A stretch of DNA of 64,000 nt, from positions 60,939,173 through 61,003,172 of the forward strand of contig OX393551.1 in the NCBI GenBank assembly GCA_947650365.1, written 5' to 3'. The stretch's first letter is position 1; each line of letters opens with the position of its first letter. The DNA comes from Chamaelirium japonicum (Eukaryota; Streptophyta; Magnoliopsida; Liliales; Melanthiaceae). The notes beneath the pieces were generated by a model, which had not been told where the DNA came from, made no database searches, and worked only from the letters and a program-made list of their open reading frames with translations. This document shows, in pieces, positions 52,201 through 63,533 of the stretch. Position numbers and translations under genes: made by a program.

Positions 52201-54485
52201 CATACATACGATCCATTCTAATTCCTTCGTACGATATATTCTAATTCATTCATACGATCCATTCTAATTCATTCCCATGAATGTATCCATTCTGATTCAT
52301 ACGTACGATCCATTCTAACTCATTCATATGATCCAATCTAATTCATTCATACGATCCATTCTAATTCATTCGCATGAATATATCTATTCTAATTAATTCT
52401 AATTCCTTCGTACGATCCTTTCTAATTCATTCACTTGAATGTATACATTCTAATTCATTCGATCCATTCTTACTCATTCATACGATCCATTCTAATTCAT
52501 TCGTACGATCCATTCTAATTCATACGTACGATCCATTCGAATTCATTCATATGATCCATTATAATTCGTTCATACGATCCATTCTAATTCATTCGCACGA
52601 ATGTATCCATTCTAATTCATTCGTACGATCCATTCTAATTCATTCGTACGATCCATTCTAATTCAATCGTACGATCCATTCTAATTCATTCGCACGAATG
52701 TATCCATTCTAATTCATTCGTACGATCCATTCTAATTCATTCGCACAATCTATTCTAATTCATTCGTACGATCCATTCTAATTCATTCGCACGATCCATT
52801 CTAATTCATTCATACAATCCATTTTAATTCTTTTGCATGAATGTATCCATTCTAATTCATTCGTACGATCCATTCTAATTCCTTCGTACGATCTATTCAA
52901 ATACCTTCGTACGATCCACTCTAATTCCTTCGTACGATCCATTCTATTTCATTCATATGATCCATTCTAATTCCTTCGTACACTAATCCATTCCCATGAA
53001 TGTATCCATTCTAATTCATACGTATGATCCATTCTAATTCATTCATACGATCCAATCTAATTCATTCTTACGATCCATTCTAATTCATTCGCACGAATCT
53101 ATCCATTCTAATTCATTCGTACGATCCATTCTAATTCATTTGCACAATCTATTCTAATTTATTCGTACGATCCATTCTAATACATTAGCATGATCCATTC
53201 TAATTCATTCGTGCGATCCATTCTATTTCATTCGTACGATCCATTCTTACTTATTCGTACGATCCATTCTAATTCATTCGCACGAATGTATCCATTCTAA
53301 TTCATTCGTACGATCCATTCTAATTCATTCGCACAATCTTATCTATTTCATTCATACGATCCATTCTAATTCATTCATACGATCCATTCTAATTCATTCT
53401 CACGAATGTATCTATTCTAATTCATTCGTACGATCCATTCTAATTCATTCGCACAATCTATTCTAATTCATTCGTACGATCCATTCTAATTCATTAGCAT
53501 AATCTGTTCTAGTTCATTCGTACCATCCATTCTAATTCATTCCATGATCCATTCTAATTCATTCATACAATCCATTCTAATTCTTTCGCACGAATGTATC
53601 CATTCTAATTCATTCGTATGATCCACCCTAATTCCTTCATATGATACATTCTAATTCATTCGCACGAATGTATCCATTCTAATTCATTCATACGATCCAT
53701 TCGAATTCATTCATAGGATCCATTCGAATTCATTCATACGATCCATTCTAATTCATTCGCACGAATGTATCTATTCTAATTCATTCATATGATCCATTCT
53801 AATTCATTCGCACAATCTAATCTAATTCATTCGTATGATCCATTCTAATTCATTCGCACGATCCATTCTAATTCATTTGCACGATCCATTCTAATTCATT
53901 CATACAATCCATTCTAATTCTTTTGCACGAATGTATCCATTCTAATTCATTCGTACGATCCATTCTAATTCCTTCGTACGATCCATTCTAATTCCTTCGT
54001 ATGATCCATTCTATTTCATTCGTATGATTCATTCTAATTCCTTCGTACGATCCATTCTAGTTCATTCCCATGAATGTATCCATTCTAATTCATACGTATG
54101 ATCCAATCTAATTCATTCATACGATCCAATCTAATTCATTCATACGATCCATTCTTACTCATTCTAATTCATTCGTACAATCCATTCTATTTCATTCGTA
54201 CGATCCATTCTTACTCATTAGCACAATCCATTCTAATTCATTCGTACGATCCATTCTAATTCATTCGTATGATCCATTCTAATTCATTCGTACGATCCAT
54301 TCTATTTCATTCGTATGATCCATTCTAATTCCTTCGTACGATCCATTCTAATTCATTCCCAAGAATGTATCCATTCTAATTCATACGTACTATCCATTCT
54401 AATTCATTCGCACCATTCTAATTCCTTCGTACGATCCATTCTAATTCATTAGCATGATCCATTCTAATTCATCGTACGATCCAAT
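52201..54485 (-). repeat. satellite block 24, minus orientation
   Basis: Matches 37471-39185 up to about 53925, then continues into sequence not shared with the first unit. Confidence 0.85.
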
Positions 54486-54940
54486 GTGCGAATGAATTAC
54501 AATGGATCGTGCGAATGAATTAGAATAGATATATTCGTGCGAATGAATTAGAATGGATCGTATGAATTGATTAGAATGGATCGTATGAATGAATTCGAAT
54601 GGATACATTCGTGTGAATGAATTAGAATGGATCATACGAAGGAATTAGGGTGGATCGTACGAATGAATTAGAATGGATACATTCGTGCGAAAGAATTAGA
54701 ATGTATTGTATGAATGAATTAGAATGGATCGTATGAATGAATTAGATTGGATCGTGCAAATGAATTAGAATGGATCGTATGAATGAATTAGAATGGATCA
54801 TGCGAATGAATTAGAATGGATCGTACGAATGAATTAGAATGGATACATTCGTGCGAATGAATTAGAATGGATCGTACGAATGAGTAAGAATGGATCGTAC
54901 GAATGAAATAGAATGGATCGTACGAATGAATTAGAATGGA
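54486..54940 (+). repeat. satellite block 25, plus orientation
   Basis: Short block ending at a near-palindrome GAATTAGAATGGATCC then TTTCTAATTC. Confidence 0.8.
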
Positions 54941-55886
54941 TCCTTTCTAATTCATTCGTACGATCCATTCTATTTCATTCGTACGATCCATTCTTACTCA
55001 TTCGTACGATCCATTCTAATTCATTCGCATGAATGTATTCATTCTAATTCATTCGTACGATCCATTCTAATTCATTCATACGATCCATTTTAATTCATTC
55101 GTACGATCCATTCTAATTCATTCGCACAATCTATTCTAATTCATTCGTACGATCCATTCTAATTCATTAGCACGATCCATTCTAATTCATTCGTACAATC
55201 CATTCTATTTCATTCGTACGATACATTTTTACTTATTCGTACGATCCATTCTAATTCATTCGCACGAATGTATCCTTTCTAATTCATTCGTACGATCCAT
55301 TCTAATTCATTCGCACGATCCATTCTAATTTATTCATACGATCGATTCTAATTCAATCGTACGACCCATTCTAATTCATTTGTACGATCCATTCTAATTT
55401 ACTCATACGATCCATTCTAATATATTCATACAATCCATTCTAATTCTTTCGCACGAATGTATCCATTCTAATTCATTCGTACGATCCACCCTAATTCCTT
55501 CGTTTGATCCATTCTAATTCATTCGCACGAATGTATCCATTCTAATTCATTCGTACGATCCATTCGAATTCATTCATACGACCTATTCTAATTCATTCAT
55601 ACGATCCATTCCAATTCATTAACACGAATGTATCCATTCTAATTTATTCGTACTATCCATTCTAATTCATTCGCAGAATTTATTCTAATTCATTCGTACG
55701 ATCCATTCTAATTCATTTGCACGATCCATTCTAATTCATTTGCACGATCCATTCTAATTCATTCATACAATCCATTCTAATTCTTTTGCACGAATGTATC
55801 CATTCTAATTCATTCGTACGATCCATTCTAATTCCTTCGTACGATCCATTCTAATTCCTTCATACGATCCATTCTATTTCATTCGA
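54941..55886 (-). repeat. satellite block 26, minus orientation
   Basis: Ends at CGATCG (55884-55889), where the two orientations share a centre. Confidence 0.8.
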
Positions 55887-58242
55887 TCGTGCGAATGAAT
55901 TAGAATGGATCGTACGTATGAATTAGAATGGATACATTCGTGCGAATGAATTAAAATGGATCGTGTGAATGAAATAGAATGGATCGTACGAATGAAGTAG
56001 AATAGATTGTGCGAATGAATTAGAATAGATCATACGAATGAATTAGAATGGATCGTATGAATGAATTAGAATGGATCATGCGAATGAATTACAATGGATC
56101 GTACGAATGAATTAGAATGGATACATTCGTGCGAATGAATTAGAATGGATCGTACGAATGAGTAAGAATGGATCGTACGAATGAAATAGAATGGATTGTA
56201 CGAATGAATTAGAATGGATCGTATGAAGGAATTAGAATGAATTAGAATGGATACATTCGTGCGAATGAATTAGAATGGATCGTACGAATGGATCGTATGA
56301 AGGAATTAGAATGAATTAGAATAGATACATTCGTGCGATTGAATTAGAATGGATCGTATGAATGAATTAGATTGGATCGTATGAATGAATTAGAATGGAT
56401 CGTACGTATAAAATAGAATGGATACATTCATGGGAATGAATTAGAATGGATCGTATGAAGGAATTAGAATGGATCGTACGAAGGAATTAGATGGATCGTA
56501 TGAATGAATTAGAATGGATCGTACGTATGAATTATAATAGATACATCCCTGGGAATGATTTATAATGGATCGTGCGAAGGAATTAGAATGGATCATACGA
56601 ATGAAATAGAATGGATCGTTCGAAGGAATTAGAATGGATCGTACGAATGAATTAGAATGGATCGTACGAATGAATTAGAATAGATACATTCGTGCATAAG
56701 AATTAGAATGGATTGTACGAATGAATTAGAATAGATCGTGCAAATGAATTAGAATGGATCGTGCGAATAAATTAGAATGGATCGTAGGAATGAATTAGAA
56801 TAGATTGTGCGAATGAATTAGAATGGATCGTACGAATGAATTAGAATGGATACATTCGTGCGAATGAATTATAATGGATCGTATGAATGAATTAAAATGG
56901 ATTGTATGAATGAATTCAAATGAATTAGAATGGATACATTCGTGCGAAAGAATTAGAATGGATCGTATGAATGAATTAGAATGGATCGTACGAATGAAAT
57001 AGAATGGATCTTACGAATGAATTAGATTGGATCGTACGAATGAATTAGATTGGATCGTGCAAATGAATTAGAATGGATCGTACGAATGAATTAGAATGGA
57101 TGCATTCATGCGAATGAATTAGAATGGATAGTATGAATGAATTAGAATGGATCGTATGAATGAATTCGAATGGAACGTATGTATGAATTAGAATGGATCG
57201 TACGAATGAATTAGAATGGATCGTATGAATGAATTAGAATGGATCGTATGAAAGAATTAGAATGGATCGTATGAAGGAATTAGAATGGATCGTAGGAAGG
57301 AATTAGATTGGATCGTACGAATGAATTAGAATGGATACATTCGTGCAAAAGAATTAGAATGGATTGTATGAATGAATTAGAATGGATCGTAAAAATGAAT
57401 TAGAACGGATCGTGCGTATGAATTAGAATGGATCGTATGAATGAATTAGAATAGATTGTGCGAGTGAATTAGAATGGATCGTACGAATGAATTAGAATGG
57501 ATACATTCGTGGGAATGAATTAGAATGGATCGTATGAATGAATTAGAATGGATCGTATGAATGAATTAGAATAGATCGTATGAATGAATTAGAATGGATC
57601 GTACGAAAAAATTAGAATGTATCGTGCTAATGAATTAGAATGGATCGTACGAATGAATTAGAATGGATCGTGCGAATGAATAAGAATGGATCGTGCGAAT
57701 GATTAGAATGGATCGTGCGAATGAATTAGAATGGATCGTGCGAATGAATTAGAATGGATCGTACGAATGAATTAGAATGGATACATTCATGCAAATGAAT
57801 TAGAATGGATCGTACGAATGAGTAAGAATGGATCGTACGAATGAAATAGAATGGATCGTACGAATGAATTAGAATGGATCGTGCTAATGAATTCGAATGG
57901 ATCATACGAAGGAATTAGGGTTGATCTTACGAATGAATTAGAATGGATCGTACAAAGGAATTTGAATAAATCGTACAAAGGAATTAGAATGGATCGTATG
58001 AATGAATTCGAATGTATCGTGCGAATGAATTAGAATAGATCGTACGAATGAATTAGAATGGATCGTATGAATGAATTAGAATGGATCGTGCGAATGAATT
58101 AGAATGGATCGTATGAATGAATTCGAATTGATCGTACGAATGAATACATTCGTGCGAAAGAATTAGAATGGATTGTATGAATGAATTAGAATGGATCGTA
58201 TGAATGAATTAGAATGGACTGTACGAATGAATTAGAATGGAT
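55887..58242 (+). repeat. satellite block 27, plus orientation
   Basis: Last long block; irregular monomer order and several partial monomers near 56280-56540. Confidence 0.8.
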
Positions 58243-58265
58243 TATTCTAATTCATTCGTACGATC
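58243..58265 (-). repeat. satellite block 28, single inverted monomer at Tat copy 2 LTR
   Basis: One monomer's worth of inverted sequence ending GTACGATC directly before the TGTGGG edge of the LTR. It shows copy 2 inserted inside a minus-orientation stretch. Confidence 0.7.
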
Positions 58266-58660
58266 TGTGGGGGAAAATCTTCGTGCCGACCCGAAGACTC
58301 TCGCAGCACCAGTCAATTGAAGGTTCGATTCGAGGAGATCGTTGTTCGATCTGTTGATTGAAGTTGAAGTCTTTGATATGTAAACAGAGATGCAATCAGA
58401 AAGATTGTTAACACGAGGTGTGATCTCGGAGTTCAGCCGAAGCCTACGTCTCCGTGCTATAGGGAGCAACCCGAATTCACTAACACTTATGCTGGAGTGA
58501 TCTCGACAGGCCGAGTATCACTGTAAACCCTGATCTCTTCGAGAGAAAAAGAAGATCAAAGAGAAGTGGAAGATGGGAAGTTGGAAATCCCAGAGCTCTT
58601 GTTTTTAGAACTGAGAATTCGATCCTTTAAAATCTGATCCATTTACATTCGAAGGCTCTG

Positions 58661-58670
58661 CTATTTATAG
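58661..58670 (-). promoter_or_regulatory. LTR TATA box (CTATAAATAG), copy 2
   Basis: Identical decamer at the position equivalent to 14781-14790. Confidence 0.6.
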
Positions 58671-58735
58671 GATTCCCGGGGAGGAATTCCGGGGCAAATG
58701 GCGGTTTTTGCTGCCGTATCTGGGGATCCTCCAGG

Positions 58736-59212
58736 CAGGGCCGGTGGGTCCCTCGAAAGCCTTTAGGGGGATTCCACAGGCTCGTGGGCCTATCGGACAG
58801 GGCCGATGGGTCCCGCGGTGGTCCTCGTGGGCCCACCAGGCAGGGCCGGTGGGTCCCGTGGTAGCCTTCGTGGGCCCACCAGGCAGGGCCGGTGGGTCCC
58901 GTGGTAGTCTTCGTGGGCCCACCAGGCAGGGCCGGTGGGTCCCGTGGTAGTCTTCGTGGGCCCACCAGGCAGGGCCGGTGGGTCCCGTGGTAGTCTTCGT
59001 GGGCCCACTAGGCAGGGCCGGTGGGTCCCGTGGTAGTCTTCGTGGGCCCACCAGGCAGGGCCGGTGGGTCCCGTGGTAGTCTTCCTGGGCCCACCAGGTA
59101 GGGCCGGTGGGTCCCGTGGTAGTCTTCGTGGGCCCACCAGGCAGGGCCGGTGGGTCCCGTGGTAGTCTTCGTGGGCCCACCAGGTAGGGCCGGTGGGTCC
59201 CGTGGTAGTTGG
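58736..59212. repeat. 43-bp GC-rich minisatellite in copy 2 LTR, about 11 units
   Basis: GGGCCGGTGGGTCCCGTGG recurs every 43 bp, very regularly from about 58838 to 59182. The unit contains GTGGGCCCAC. Two central units have GGTAGGG for GGCAGGG. Long Pro/Gly/Trp frames on both strands here are artefacts. Confidence 0.85.
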
Positions 59213-59240
59213 TAAACTTCTGCCAAAATTTGCACCCACA

Positions 59241-59257
59241 GTTACCCCCTCCAAGTT
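59241..59257 (-). other. polypurine tract of Tat copy 2
   Basis: TTGGAGGGGGTAAC on the sense strand directly before the LTR, identical to copy 1. It marks this LTR as the 3' one. Confidence 0.75.
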
Positions 59258-59369
59258 AGCTAGAGTTCGTTCTGGCTGGCTTGGATTTGGTGCAAAAAAT
59301 AGCAATCCCCTGTCGCAAAAGGCACGAAGAAGCTTGTCGAGTGTTAGTACAAAAAAGGACTGATTGGTC

Positions 59370-60865
59370 AATTTTGATTGAACGGTCAATTTTGACCGAT
59401 CGGTCAAATTTGACCGATCGGTCAAATTTTGACCGATCGGTCAAAATTCAACCGGTCAAGAATCGGGTGATCGGTCAAAATTCAACCGGTCAAGAATCGG
59501 GTGATCGGTCAAAAAACATGGTTTTTTGACCGATCCAGTAGGAATTTTGACCGTTCGGTTGAAATTTGACCGATCGGTTAATTTTTGACCGATCGGTCAA
59601 AATTCAACCGGTCAAGAATCGGGTGATCGGTCAAAAAACATAGTTTTTTGACCGATCCAGTAGGAAATTTGACCGATCAAATGATTTTTGCCGATCGGAC
59701 AAGTTTGTCCGATCGGTAAAAATTATCCGATCAAGGTTCGAGTGATCGGCAAAAAACCTTGGTTTTTTGCCAGATCCAGTAGAAATTTGACCGATCGAAT
59801 GATTTTTGCCGATCGGACAAGTTTGTCCGATCGGTAAAAAATTATCCGGTCAAGGTTCGAGTGATCGGCAAAAAACCTTGGTTTTTTGCCAGATCCAGTA
59901 GAAATTTGACCGATCGAATGATTTTTGCCAATCGGACAAGTTTGTCCGATCGGTAAAAAATTATCCGGTCAAGGTTCGAGTGATCGGCAAAAAACCTTGG
60001 TTTTTTGCCAGATCCAGTAGAAATTTGACCGATCGAATGATTTTTGCCGATCGGACAAGTTTGTCCGATCGGTAAAAAATTATCCGGTCAACGTTCGAGT
60101 GATCGGCAAAAAACCTTGGTTTTTTGCCAGATCCAGTAGAAATTTGACCGATCGAATGATTTTTACCGATCGGACAAGTTTGTCCGATCGGTAAAAAATT
60201 ATCCGGTCAAGATTCGAGTGATCGGCAAAAAACCTTGGTTTTTTGCCAGATCCAGTAGAAATTTGACCGATCGAATGATTTTTGCCGATCAGACAAGTTT
60301 GTCCGATCGGTAAAAAATTATCCGGTCAAGGTTCGAGTGATCGGCAAAAAACCTTGGTCTTTTGCCAGATCCAGTAGAAATTTGACCGATCGAATGATTT
60401 TTACCGATCGGACAAGTTTGTCCGATCGGTAAAAAATTATCCGGTCAAGATTCGAGTGATCGGCAAAAAACCTTGGTTTTTTGCCAGATCCAGTAGAAAT
60501 TTGACCGATCGAATGATTTTTACCGATCGGACAAGTTTGTCCGATCGGTAAAAAATTATCCGGTCAAGGTTCGAGTGATCGGCAAAAAACCTTGGTTTTT
60601 TGCCAGATCCAGTAGAAATTTGACCGATCGAATGATTTTTACCGATCGGACAAGTTTGTCCGATCGGTAAAAAATTATCTGGTCAAGATTCGAGTGATCG
60701 GCAAAAAACCTTGGTTTTTTGCCAGATCCAGTAGAATTTTGACCGATCGAATGATTTTTGTCGATCGGACAAGTTTGTCCGATTGGTAAAAAAAATTATC
60801 CGATCAAGATTCGAGTGATCGGCAAAAAACCTTGGTTTTTTGCCAGATCCAGTAGAAATTTGACA
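59370..60865. repeat. palindromic tandem array, about 10 units of 119 bp (copy 2)
   Basis: TTGCCAGATCCAGTAG recurs about every 119 bp from about 59766 to 60840; two or three diverged units precede it (59370-59690). Each unit has two inverted repeats. One is GGCAAAAAACC-TT-GGTTTTTTGCC. The other has arms up to TTTTTACCGATCGGACAA around GT, giving 38 bp perfect at 60160-60197. Unit length equals that of copy 1 although the base sequence differs considerably. Same location, between polypurine tract and antisense-gene promoter. Confidence 0.88.
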
Positions 60866-61112
60866 GGTTAGTTGAAAATTTTGAACCTGCCCTTAGAGAG
60901 GGTTTCACAGCTGTTCTGTTCTGATCTTCTGGCAAAGTTTTGAACATCGATGGAGCTTGATCCTTCCTGATTTTTGAATCTTTGGTTGGTTTGAATGTTG
61001 CTTCGACTCGGCGGTCCGGTTTACTCAGACCGGTGGCTCACTTGGACCGGTAGGTCCGACGTTTCTCTTGTCCGACGATTCGCCTGATTTTGCGCCTGCT
61101 ACGGATGGATGC
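60866..61112 (+). other. spacer upstream of antisense promoter (copy 2)
   Basis: Unique sequence without a gene. From about 61005 it has GGACCGGT/GGTCCG words like those at 4490-4610 in copy 1, and it becomes closely alignable from GCCTG(A/G)TTTTGCGC onward. Confidence 0.4.
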
Positions 61113-61199
61113 CACGTGTTCCTACAAAAACACGCGATTTGATATGGTAAAGACACTTGTCTCCTCGATTTGCGTACCTGTTTTACCCTGGGTACATAA
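61113..61199 (+). promoter_or_regulatory. promoter of antisense gene, copy 2 (G-box, weak TATA)
   Basis: CACGTG at 61113-61118 in the same GATGCCACGTGTTC context as copy 1. TACATAAG at 61193-61200 replaces the TATATAAA of copy 1, 93 bp before the ATG. Flanking sequence aligns with copy 1 through to the start codon. Confidence 0.55.
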
Positions 61200-63231
61200 G
61201 TTTCATTGGCTGTCATTTTTGCCTCATGCTTCCAAAATTTTTCGAAGTCCAGACTTTTTGCTCCTGCTTTCTGCTTTTGCTCGATCGATCAGATGGCGTC
61301 TTCGGGAAGTTCGAAGAAGTCAGGCGGGGTCCCTTCGAAGAGGAAAGGGAAGGAGATTATTGAGGTTCCATCATCCCCTCCGAAGGGTCGAGGCAAGGGC
61401 AGGGCTGCACTTGCCGAACTTGGATAGTTGGGCAAAAGGCACCAAGGGGTTGGGTTTGCTTCAGCGCCATCGAGGCCAGAGCATATCCCTAAAGTAAAGT
61501 TTGCTCTGGGCCCGCTCATGTCTCTGTCTGAGGAAACTGAGTATGTGTACAATACTGGTGGCGAGTTCACAGATTCAAAGAGGAAGAAGTGGCAGACATT
61601 GCTCTCTTTCTTCACCGAAGGGAGGGTGCAACCTTCGCTCCCCAGCATTCAGACTGCATTCGGCATCGACAAGAAGACCGTCTTCACCAGCTTTGCTAGT
61701 AACGAGAAGGTTATGGGAACCATTGTGACCATCGGCCAACTCAACTACGGCCTGCGCCTACCGTTGCCACCCTTCGCTGCAAGATTATTGAATACTTCTG
61801 GCCTTTGCCCGGGGCAGGTCACTGGGAACGCTTGGAGAATTATCTACGCATTCTGCCGCGTAGAGTCAGATTTTCAAAAGGACTTGAAGGCGTGCTACTC
61901 CAGCATTCCAGAAGGTGAAGATGCTCGGATCGAGCTTGGATATTTTTTCTTCCACTATCGGTGGGCTTACAGAAGGGACATCCCATTCTACAATTTGACC
62001 GGTGTGTCTCCGCTGCGCCCGCTAACTGATACAGTCCCTTCGGACAAATTGTACACTGATTGGCCCATCTCTGTTACCGGCGCATGGACACCCGTCTCAG
62101 TGCCTGATACCCCCCGAGGCGAAGTGCACGACGCAGTGAAGATGTACTGCGAGGGGGGCATCTTCGCATGGACCTCCGAGAGGGCTGGAGCTATCGACAA
62201 CTTATTTCTTGAGTTGACCTGTGGAACCAGGTCGTGGAAACAGTTCTCCAACTACCCAGTGAGATATGGCAAGGCCAATCTCCTCCACCGATCAAAGGAT
62301 AGATATGAGGATAATGAAGTTCTGTATTCTGACTATGAGGAAGACCCTCATTCGGGTAAGATTATCTGGAAGGTTCGGGCCGAGAAGAAAATCTACACTG
62401 CAAGGCGCCGATTGCCTACCGTGGATGAGAAGCTGGTGATCCAAAGAGGCCCAGTGAAGAAGAAACGAAAAACCCTCATCAAGCAAAAGGAAGATGAAGA
62501 CCAAGGGAAGAAGAATGATGATGAAGAAGAAAAAGAGAAGAAGGGGAGCGTCGGGGAAGACGAAGAAACTGAGAATGTCAGCCACGACAACAGTGGTAAT
62601 GACGAAGACGAGGATGGGAACGGCGAGGATGATCTGTCTTCCACCCCCTCTGGTGGAGATGGTGAGAACGGGGGTGGTGAGGAAGAAATTCCTCCCACCC
62701 CCACTGGTGGTGCAACAGGGGAAGACTCAATTCCTATTCCCATTGACGAGGTTAAAGCCCGTCAAATGGAGGAAATTCTCGACACAGAAGGTGATGGCCC
62801 AAAGGCGGTTCCCACCTATAAGTTTGATGAATTGAAGAAGCCGCTGCGCTTCAAAATAAAGTTGTCGAGGAGTGGTGGGGTTGGAAGCAACCCCACACCC
62901 CTCGATCAGATTCCACCTGAAGTACCCCGTCTCGAAGGAGCGACAACGAGCGGGGGTATAGAAGTTGAGCAACCCCCACCCCCATCTCAGTCTCTGGTTG
63001 AGGAGGTGGCTGCCATGGTGGCGGGACTCATCCAGCCAAGCGGGCCACAGGAAGAAGAAAGAGTCACACCTCCCCGGGATGCTCCCTCCCATATCCATTT
63101 GGAGAGGGAAAGTCGCGTGGGCGATGGAGCTACTCAACCTCAGCCAGCGCCGGCCCCTACTCAGGAGAAAACGACCCCTCAGGGTGGTTCCGATCGCCGA
63201 AAGGGTAAGGAGCCAAGGGTTGAAGCCTCAG

Positions 63232-63322
63232 GTAATTGTACTAACTGGCCTTGATTGTCTTGCCTCTGTGCCTCTGAAGATTGGAAATAATCTAACACTT
63301 TGACCTCTCATGTTGATTGCAG
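63232..63322 (+). other. intron 1 of antisense gene (copy 2)
   Basis: 91 bp, CAG|GTAATT donor and ATTGCAG acceptor, phase 1, same place as in copy 1; contains TACTAAC near 63238 as in copy 1. Confidence 0.75.
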
Positions 63323-63459
63323 GTGTGCCTGTTGGCTCGACCCCGAAGATAAAGAGTTTGGGTGATGTTGACATCAACCACCCCACATCTGTGATCCGGA
63401 AACTCTGCAATCTTCCAGGGGCTACTCTGGATGAAGCTTTCGACAGGCTCGGACTGGTG

Positions 63460-63533
63460 GTAAGTGCATCTGCTCGACCGATCATCTGAATTGCATCTTC
63501 AGAATAATTCTAACTCTTTTGTTCTTTTTACAG
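63460..63533 (+). other. intron 2 of antisense gene (copy 2)
   Basis: 74 bp, GTG|GTAAGT donor and TTTACAG|AATTC acceptor, phase 0. The donor and acceptor contexts match copy 1 while the interior has drifted. Confidence 0.75.

Larger units (their letters stand above)
39189..53925. repeat. tandem segmental duplication, unit B (about 14.7 kb)
   Basis: Starts where the rare words at 24630-24680 reappear (39210-39260) and ends where similarity to 39185 stops. Scattered substitutions, often CG versus TG or CA, separate it from unit A, so the duplication is not brand new. Confidence 0.85.
15071..58265. repeat. 43.2-kb satellite array, 23-bp and 28-bp monomers, alternating strand
   Basis: Essentially every base fits a 23-bp monomer built from AATTAGAATGGATCGTACG plus a final AATG, or a 28-bp variant in which GGATCGTACG is replaced by GGATACATTCGTGCG (one extra GAATG-like pentamer). 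Point variants are recurrent: GTGCG, GTATG, GTGCTAATG, GAGTAA, GAAATA, AGATTGTGCG, GAAGG. Neighbouring 28-bp variants are often 189 bp apart (7x23+28), for example 19651 to 19840 and 22096 to 22285, or 166 bp (6x23+28), for example 20200 to 20366. Orientation flips about 27 times. Open frames with IHSNSFVRS- or DRANELEWI-like text are repeat artefacts: three monomers equal 69 nt, 23 codons. No gene, RNA gene or transposon was found inside. Both ends abut Tat LTRs exactly. Confidence 0.95.
58266..59240 (-). repeat. 3' LTR of Tat copy 2 (975 bp)
   Basis: Edges TGTGGG and CCCACA match copy 1. The outer 260 bp are complete here and align with 14377-14637. The length excess over copy 1 (about 280 bp) is largely expansion of the 43-bp minisatellite. 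Confidence 0.9.

Noticed and set aside
15551..58033. Twenty or so open frames of 60-95 codons in the satellite, with IHSNSFVRS- or DRANELEWI-like repeats
   Set aside because: They follow directly from translating a 23-bp repeat (three monomers give a 23-residue period) and appear on whichever strand the block is oriented; no start context, no conservation independent of the DNA repeat.
15071..58265. CRISPR-like array of short repeats
   Set aside because: Repeats are contiguous with no unique spacers, the DNA is plant nuclear by its retrotransposons, and monomers flip strand.
15071..58265. Human-type satellite II/III contamination
   Set aside because: Pentamer resemblance only; the 23-bp monomer with GTACG is different and the array is joined base-to-base to plant Tat LTRs at both ends.
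58627..59425. Frames of 80-211 codons rich in Pro, Gly and Trp on both strands
   Set aside because: Products of the 43-bp LTR minisatellite read in all three frames; also present as shorter versions at 2852-3221 and 14759-15071.
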